14,002 nt of DNA, from assembly GCA_036244855.1 (NCBI GenBank), contig BQKZ01002436.1:1-14002 (forward strand), given 5' to 3'. Positions within the stretch are counted from its first letter, which is position 1; every line of letters starts with the position of its first letter. The translations under genes and the position numbers were made by a program. This DNA comes from Temnopleurus reevesii (Eukaryota; Echinodermata; Echinoidea; Temnopleuroida; Temnopleuridae). Below the pieces are notes generated by a model. The model did no database searches. It saw nothing but the letters and a program-made list of their open reading frames with translations, and had not been told where the DNA came from. Positions 8,677 to 14,002 of this stretch are shown here, piece by piece.

Positions 8677-9530
8677 ATTTGTATCTAGATGTAGATCTTC
8701 AGTTTTAGACAATAGGGTCTAGATCTTTATGAGAAAACTTCTCTCATACATGCATGCAAAGTCAAGAAGATATAGTGTAAAGCATCCACAGATTTTCGAG
8801 TATAGTATGCCAGTGGTGGGGTCTGTCACAATAAATAGCAAGCAATGAGATGAAAATGTAGTAAATTAAGGATAGGGATCACAGCGAGAGTTATCCACTC
8901 ATGAACATTCAACATGGACATGCATTAACCACACTTCCTACAGGCGCAACATCAGATGTAGAGGAAGGGAGGATAGAGTGGCAGGATAGACAGCCAATGC
9001 AGATCAGAGTCAGAGTCATTCAGTAAGAGTAAACTAAAATTCACATTACCAATACCACAGCATGTGCCAGCTACCGTCTCCCCAGCTTGCCCAAGAAAGC
9101 ACGACAATCTTGATCCAAATAATCAATAATATCTTACTTTATATCAGCTCTTAATTCTAGATTGAGAGGTTGAAACTTGTAGGCTGATAGATTAAACTTG
9201 CAGTTGAAGAGCTGTGCAGTGGTGAGTAGGCCTACTTAATTGCTGGGTGACTGCTCCAAGTCTGAAGTCCCTTCAAGTTTTTCCCGCCAAACTTCTAAAT
9301 CAATAGGTGGGACTGCTTTCATATGAGGTTGGCAAGGTGAGAATTGGTTCACTGTAAGGATCCACCTTGAGTGATCCAATTGTTGATAAAAGCACTTAAA
9401 GTCACCCTGGAATGAGTGTGAAGTATTTAACTCTGAAGATACTTGATAATTCATAAAAAGACTGGTCCAAAAAATTAGGGATTTTATGTACAGAAAGTAA
9501 GGTGTGTCATATGTTCCTGCACCATCACCA
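8677..9530 (-). other. Probable LINE 5' UTR or upstream flank
   Basis: No credible coding frame is present. A small inverted repeat (ATGAGA at 8729-8734, TCTCAT at 8742-8747) lies just upstream of the ORF1 frame. Bases 9506-9523 are the exact reverse complement of 2475-2492 in the LINE 3' UTR, which hints that the element reaches at least here. No promoter motif could be identified with confidence, and the boundary with flanking DNA cannot be fixed from one copy. Confidence 0.4.
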
Positions 9531-9890
9531 ACCAGACACCCCTTTATAGCCTTTTGTATACTCTAAATATTCCTCCGTTCAGTAAAAAGTTTCAAAATGT
9601 ATTGTATTCTCCTAGTATGTGGCGAAAGCGTTATTGGTGCAAAGGCAGCACAATGCCTTTTTTTTCATTCAATTGGTAGAGGTGCATTGATAACATACGC
9701 ACACCGTTGGGGGTATCTTTGGGACACCAACCCCTGGTTAGAGCTAGGGGTCGTATACTTTGAGGCGAAGACATTTTTTTTCTCCTCCTTTTTGCTTGTA
9801 AGTCCAGCTCCAACCCTAGGGGCGCCACATTTACGGTCAGCCCCCCCTCTCCCGGGGTATTAAATTGCTGGGTGCGCGCATGAATAAATT
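9531..9890. other. Unassigned segment with GC-rich, homopolymer-rich patch
   Basis: Bases about 9700-9880 are much more GC-rich than the surroundings. They contain runs of C, G and T and several short CCCT/AGGG inverted matches. An 88-codon open frame at 9597-9863 shows no recognisable domain and is low in complexity. It could be a fragment of another repeat. I cannot name it. Confidence 0.3.
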
Positions 9891-10686
9891 AGAGAATGCA
9901 AAACATCATTAGACTTTAGTGTAGCTTAAAGCAATGCTCCCGAAAACTAACTTTCCTTATTTTCTAAAATCCATATTTCATATGCATGTGAAATATCTAT
10001 GACTATGATATATCAATTTAAATTTAAAAAAAAATCGTTATATAGTTAATATTTAATACTTGGAGGTCGATAGCCCATGGTGGACACCAATGAACGCAGA
10101 GAGCATGATTTGATATATTTGCTGTTTTGTAATAATAAGTAATTTGCATATATACAAAGCACATTGTCTGTCCAATTTCGGAGTTTGTGGGTCATTGTTA
10201 TAGCACATGTACAGTATATACTGTATGTTCTTAGAGTAGGAATGTCAAGAATCGTGCAAATCGTCTTAATTTCATCTTTGGTAACTTTATTTAGACATAG
10301 AATGCATAGAAATATTGCATAAGAATAAGATTATGTCAAATGACGTGATGTATAAATATATTTTGAATTGATTTGTGTTAACATGGTATACTTCGATCAA
10401 TCAATTTAATACATTAACAAAATCGAAAATGACATTGTTTGTAATTATTGTTCTTTTACACAAAGCATATGAGAGGGTAATTCAACTTTGCAATCTTATT
10501 TATCTGAGATCAGTCCAAGACAGAAGAGGGAGAGCGTGAATGAAATAATCTTTGGAATAAAAATACAGAAGCCTGAATGTTGGATCTTTGGAATGTACTT
10601 TTTTTTACTAAGAAAATAGAAGGCATCTAAATACCATGCACCTAGACCCCACCACCACCACCAACGCCGCCAACGACACCTAACCA
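9891..10686. other. Unassigned AT-rich spacer
   Basis: I see no gene here. Small items are a perfect 16-bp palindrome at 10210-10225 (TACAGTATATACTGTA) and a (CCA)5 run at 10649-10663, just before the end of fold-back copy 2. Neither is remarkable alone. Confidence 0.5.
10649..10663. repeat. (CCA)5 microsatellite
   Basis: Five consecutive CCA units lie in a C-rich stretch 24 bases left of the terminus of fold-back copy 2. Confidence 0.85.
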
Positions 10687-10840
10687 GGGCCCGGTTGCTC
10701 AAAAGAGTCTTAGCTATCCTGTTCAGGATAAACGCGCTTATCGCGTACTTGTCCGCTTTTCTTTCTCCCAAAGGCATTCTAGTTATCTCACGGACAAGTT
10801 CATGACAGCGATTTATGACGCATCGAGAGATGTCTTATCT

Positions 10841-11462
10841 TTAAAGGGGTACTATTATGAAAATACAAGCTGATCTGTATTGATATATTATACCATTATC
10901 AATACCCTTTTCACTGAAAGAGAGTCCAAATGTGTTTCATATATTTTATAATATTTTTTCTTCATTTTTATGTTGGCTTAGTTGGGAACGCCCCTAAAAA
11001 TTTCTTTCAAATGTCAATCATGTTGTGACATCACACAAGTCAAGTTTGTTCACCTCTCTAAATCATTTTTCAGAGCTGGTTCTGTAAATAACAAAAGGAA
11101 ATAGGTAGATCAATGCAGGGATTTCAATTCAGGTGATTGCCCATGAAAGGGAATTGGAATGCGCAATTACCTGAATTTAAATACCTGCATTGATCCACAT
11201 ATTTCCTTTTGTTATTTACAGAACCAGCTCTGAAACATGATCTAGAAAGGTGAACAAACTTGACTTGTGTGATGTCACAACAGGATTGACATTGGAAAGA
11301 AATTTGTAGGGGCGTTCCCAACTAAGCCAACATAAAAATGAAGAAAAAATATTATAAAATATATGAAACACATTTGGACTCTCTTTCAGTAAAAAGGGTA
11401 TTGATAATGGTATAATACATCAATACAGATCAACTTGTATTTTCATAATAGTGGACCTTTAA
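10841..11462. mobile_element. TTAA-flanked 622-bp palindromic MITE
   Basis: Bases 10841-11142 are the reverse complement of 11161-11462 at roughly 94% by eye, with only an 18-nt centre (11143-11160). Each arm is 302 bp. Both outer ends begin with TTAA, and the element proper starts AGG. TTAA target duplications are typical of the piggyBac and Kolobok superfamilies. I lean to Kolobok-like because the terminus is AGG rather than the CCC/CCT usual for piggyBac, but this is tentative. It has no coding capacity. Copy 1 of the host fold-back has no such insert at the equivalent place (near 1205), which supports a discrete insertion. Confidence 0.88.
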
Positions 11463-11772
11463 GCAAGCTTTAATACGTCACGTGATTTTCATTGAATTTA
11501 TGGTACGCGAAATGAAACGTGATAAATCGTTGCTCAGTGACATTTGAAAGTCCTAATTCAGTGGGATTTGGGGCAAATCATATCTTATTTTATTTCGTAA
11601 GTTTGAGAAGATCATCTTAACATACCAAGAACAAATGTTGTGACGATATTGCATAATTGAATGAGTCTTGATCAACAGCTAGAGAGATTGAACATGTCTG
11701 ATTAATGAGAGCCCGCCTGTAAATCATCGAGATGAATCAAAGCTATAGTGTCTGATCGAGACAAGTCTCTTT

Positions 11773-11785
11773 AAAGAAAGGGAGG
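11773..11785 (+). promoter_or_regulatory. Polypurine tract of the LTR remnant
   Basis: Thirteen consecutive purines abut the TGTGACG start of the complete LTR. This placement gives the element's orientation as plus. Confidence 0.75.
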
Positions 11786-11968
11786 TGTGACGATATTGAA
11801 TAACTCACGAAGTCTTGATCAACAGCTAGAGATTGAACATGTCTGATGAATGAGAGCCCGCCTGTAAATCATCGAGATGAATCATCGCCATAATTAATAA
11901 ATACCAGCTTATCATAACAGTCACGTCTCAGTGTCATCCTGATAGAGTCCTGATAGGAGAACACAACA
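11786..11968 (+). repeat. Complete 3' LTR (183 bp, TGT...ACA)
   Basis: It has the canonical TGT...ACA termini, is preceded by a polypurine tract and followed by one copy of the 5-bp target duplication. The first ~100 bases match the partial LTR at 11639-11735 with a few substitutions and small indels, so the element is not very recent. An AT-rich stretch (AATTAATAAATA, 11891-11902) could be a TATA-like or poly(A) signal, but this is weak. Confidence 0.75.
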
Positions 11969-12792
11969 AATGTATCGTTAAATAAGAATCACATTCACTG
12001 AATCAATATTAAATCACAATATAAATTGAGAAAACAAAGCCTAAAGTTTCTCAAGTAGATGAAATATGGAATGATTTATGACTTATTTTCATGGAAAAGA
12101 CCAATTATTTTCTATAAAAGGATATGAGTGAATTACAATACACGCACAAGCACAATACAATACGTTTTAGGGGAAATACTCCATTTTCAAAGCTCAAACA
12201 CATTTCTATATCAGCTTGTCATAGAATTATAACATTTCTGTGAATGTAGACCCTGTTTAAAGAATACGCAATGTTCCAAGCTAATTCTAACGATTTTTAT
12301 CTAATTTGACAATATCAGTGATAATATTTTTCATCATAACAATATTTGATTCCAACCAATTAAGAGCAAAACCTGTGATAAAAATCAGGGAAAGGTTTAT
12401 TCTGTTAGCATTCGATGGTTGGTGTATGTCTAAACTTTAGACGAAATAGGGGTGCCTGACATAGCATTTTGTCAGTGACTTTCGAAGATAAAAACAAAGG
12501 AGCTGTTTTAGTCATTGAACATCGAATAATAAGCATTTTTATTGTTTATGATGGATATAAATCATTGTTTAATTTTGTTGACATAGTGTAATTCCGAGAA
12601 TTATTCCACATTTTTGTTTGTAATTACACATAATAATGTTTGCTGAAATATAGATATTACGTAATCCCGTGAGTAAGGCTAAACTTTGCCAACGAGCACG
12701 CTAGCATCCCTTTGTAAAAGTTAATTGATCATTGACAAATCAGCGGTCAAAGATATCTCCAAAAGATGACTCGGCTTTGAGCAACCGGCTCC

Positions 12793-13080
12793 TGAACGTC
12801 ATTTGCGTTTTCACGAACTTGAAGGCTACTGTTTTGTGAATCCATCACTGATTTCATTGAAAAAAGTTTTCGGTATAATTAATGCGTAATTCAATCTTTG
12901 CTAAGTGGGAATTTCTTCATCTTTATACAACCCTTTCACTCCAGAGTTTAAAAAGGGTGCAACGTGGCACCTTGCACCCTGAGACTGAAAATGTTACATT
13001 TGTTCAGAAAGGTGCAGTTGCTCCTTCTCCACCGTATGCAATGTTTCACAAATCTATTTAAGATTGTGTCTCATGTTAGA
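12793..13080. other. Unassigned spacer with a perfect small hairpin
   Basis: No gene is visible. AGGGTGCAA at 12954-12962 pairs perfectly with TTGCACCCT at 12972-12980 around a 9-nt loop. No T-run follows directly, so I do not call it a transcription terminator. Confidence 0.5.
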
Positions 13081-13368
13081 TAAGAATTCACGTCACGAGG
13101 GATCATTTCATTCCAAGCCAAACGCTCCACCAACTGAGCTTTTCGCTGCTTTTGGCCGATGGAACAGACATCAAACATAGAATTCGTATACATGAACAGT
13201 GACAATACATTTTACGTGAAATTATGAATCATCTCGTGGCTAACGACAATTCTAATGCTCTAATGTCCATCGCTGAATAAGAGCGGATAGCTCAATCGGT
13301 AAATTACCCGACTTGGAATGAAGCGATTTTTCATGGTGCGGTTCGAACCCCAGAACTACCGCATTTTT
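13081..13368. repeat. Inverted pair of tRNA-derived modules (SINE-like or fold-back)
   Basis: Two tRNA-like modules face away from an axis near 13214. On the plus strand an A-box-like TAGCTCAATCGG lies at 13288-13299. On the minus strand AAGCTCAGTTGG lies at 13141-13130. In both, a shared TTGGAATGAA starts exactly 25 bases downstream and a shared CCATCG starts exactly 21 bases upstream. This equal spacing shows that they are inverted copies of one unit. Identity is about 60-70% by eye. The family and outer ends are not determined. Confidence 0.65.
13281..13368 (+). pseudogene. tRNA-like pseudogene with Pol III A box, B box and T5
   Basis: The A box TAGCTCAATCGG is at 13288-13299, and a perfect B box, GGTTCGAACCC, is at 13340-13350. 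A TTTTT run at 13364-13368 could end RNA polymerase III transcription. A true tRNA fold fails: the acceptor stem pairs only partly (GCGG with CCGC, in the wrong register), and the T-arm pairs at only two positions. The best reading is a decayed tRNA or a tRNA-derived SINE head. Anticodon identity cannot be assigned. Confidence 0.6.
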
Positions 13369-14002
13369 ATCATACATGTTCAGTATATTGTAAATTATTG
13401 CACCTTTAAGAAGAAGTTGCAATATTGTAAGCTAAAGCGTTCAATCAGTGTTAGGTTTACTTTGTACCCTATAACAGTGTATAAGGAGCAAAGATGCACC
13501 GTCGTTTACTTTTATCAAAGAAAGTATACCCCGTATACTCAAGGGTAATGATTGCCTGGCATAAAATAAAACTGATATTGAAAAGTACAGAAAATTAGTA
13601 TCAATATCTGTGATATTGACGAACATTGAATGAAACAAAAAAGGATGAAAGCAAACTCACTTTGATACAGAAGACCATGGATGTGGACATTTCGTTATAG
13701 TCGCATAATTCTGTTCAATGCTTGTAAACAAACCGTTTCCTTTATTTCATAGAATATGTATGCGAACAAAGTATACACATTATGTCAAACAACTGAATGT
13801 CAACATTTTGAATAAAATCCTCATCAATAAATGACGTCAGTTTCGATTTTATTGGGAAATCTATTTCATCAATTCTATGGAACATGTGTAGCGACCGCAT
13901 CTGGCAAAAATATCATGAAAATAGCTCGAAAACTTAATCATCGTAAAATTCAATGTGGAATTTCTGTATTCAAATTTCCATCCCAGGGCAACGGTGTCGA
14001 TC
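13369..14002. other. Unassigned AT-rich flank
   Basis: I see no supported gene or named repeat. A small perfect hairpin, TCAATATC-TGT-GATATTGA, lies at 13601-13619. The short open frames here (76 codons or fewer) have no recognisable features. Confidence 0.5.

Larger units (their letters stand above)
2381..8721 (-). mobile_element. Non-LTR retrotransposon (LINE) with PHD-finger ORF1, near intact
   Basis: On the minus strand the order is ORF1 (PHD finger, coiled coil, basic patch), ORF2 (endonuclease, reverse transcriptase, CCHC knuckle), a ~95-nt 3' UTR with two inverted repeats, and a (GAA)7 tail. No LTRs were found, and the simple-repeat tail is typical of elements that insert by target-primed reverse transcription. 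PHD fingers in ORF1 and a C-terminal CCHC in ORF2 are known from CR1-like and related Jockey/I-group elements. I recognise no RNase H domain, but I cannot assign the clade without a tree. The 3' end is well placed by the tail. The 5' end is not: 8721 is only the stop bounding the ORF1 frame, and the element probably continues to about 9530. Both ORFs are uninterrupted, so the insertion is probably young. Confidence 0.93.
11639..11968 (+). mobile_element. Collapsed LTR retrotransposon (partial 5' LTR, polypurine tract, complete 3' LTR)
   Basis: A complete LTR runs from TGTGACG at 11786 to ACA at 11968 (183 bp). Its first ~100 bases are repeated at 11639-11735, starting with the same TGTGACG. 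Between them lies unique sequence ending in a purine tract, AAAGAAAGGGAGG (11773-11785), immediately before the second LTR. That is the normal position of the primer for plus-strand synthesis. The unit is flanked by AATGT on both sides (11634-11638 and 11969-11973), a 5-bp target duplication. The best reading is an LTR element that lost everything from inside its 5' LTR to just before the polypurine tract. No gag or pol remains, so the superfamily is unknown. Copy 1 of the host fold-back preserves the approximate empty site near 1095-1110. Confidence 0.82.
10687..12792. mobile_element. Fold-back DNA element, copy 2 (inverted relative to copy 1, carries two insertions)
   Basis: The left terminus at 10687 (GGGCCCGGTTGCTCAAAA) and the right terminus near 12792 (TTGAGCAACCGG) match the ends of copy 1. 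The part 11463-12792, with the LTR insertion removed, aligns with the reverse complement of copy 1 from about 1200 down to 356. The right arm (about 12196-12792) also aligns directly with copy 1's right arm at 1267-1881. The left arm is mostly missing or replaced: only 10687-10704 and about 10799-10840 look familial. The intervening bases include a 9-bp inverted repeat (10747-10755 with 10791-10799). A TTAA-flanked palindrome and an LTR remnant are inserted in it. No transposase frame is visible. Confidence 0.75.

Noticed and set aside
9115..9130. AATCAAT near 9121 as the 5' target-site duplication of the LINE
   Set aside because: Seven AT-rich bases in common with the sequence left of 2381 are not enough, and it would place the 5' end short of the 18-nt complementary segment.
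9597..9863. 88-codon frame in the GC-rich patch
   Set aside because: It is low in complexity, has no recognisable domain, and a comparable frame lies on the opposite strand.
11124..11321. 65-codon minus-strand frame
   Set aside because: It lies inside the palindromic TTAA element, which is non-coding.
11639..11885. CRISPR-like or satellite repeat from the two ~100-bp direct copies
   Set aside because: There are only two copies. The TGT...ACA ends, polypurine tract and target duplication explain them as LTRs.
13281..13360. Functional tRNA gene
   Set aside because: The A and B boxes are good, but the acceptor stem and T-arm do not pair properly, so it is called a tRNA-like pseudogene or SINE head.

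Overview
The window looks like intergenic DNA from an animal nuclear genome. It is AT-rich and crowded with repeats. It holds one long, intact non-LTR retrotransposon (LINE) whose ORF1 has a PHD finger and whose ORF2 has an AP-type endonuclease, a reverse transcriptase and a zinc knuckle. Around it lie fold-back DNA transposons, one flanked by TTAA, an LTR-element remnant and tRNA-derived sequence. The mixture recalls marine invertebrates such as echinoderms, hemichordates, lancelets or molluscs. That taxonomic guess is inference only. I recognise no host gene, rRNA or intact tRNA, and nothing bacterial.

Layout: (1) 1-355, unassigned DNA with a very strong 41-bp-stem hairpin at 213-328. (2) 356-1881, fold-back element 1, with long imperfect inverted arms around a ~390-bp centre. 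(3) 1882-2380, unassigned. (4) 2381 to at least 8721, the LINE on the minus strand: (GAA)7 tail, ~95-nt 3' UTR with hairpins, ORF2, a 97-nt overlap and ORF1. A probable 5' UTR continues to about 9530, but its limit cannot be fixed. (5) 9531-10686, unassigned DNA with a GC-rich patch and a (CCA)5 run. (6) 10687-12792, a second fold-back element of the same family in the opposite orientation. It carries two insertions: a nearly perfect 622-bp palindrome flanked by TTAA, and a collapsed LTR retrotransposon (11639-11968) with its polypurine tract, a complete 183-bp LTR and a 5-bp target duplication. (7) 12793-14002, unassigned DNA with an inverted pair of tRNA-like modules about an axis near 13214 and two small hairpins.

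The only convincing proteins are the two LINE ORFs. ORF1 probably binds the element RNA and may bind chromatin through its PHD finger. ORF2 should nick target DNA and reverse-transcribe the RNA from the nick. Neither frame has a premature stop, so the insertion is probably recent compared with the decayed repeats around it. Neither ORF has an ATG at the start of its open frame; the first ATGs are at 8676 (ORF1) and 6034 (ORF2). ORF2 is in the -1 frame relative to ORF1. An exact 18-nt complementarity joins the region upstream of ORF1 to the sequence just after the ORF2 stop.

Insertion order can be read from the nesting. The fold-back family is oldest, because copy 1 preserves approximate empty sites for both insertions seen in copy 2. 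All percentages and alignments were made by eye.
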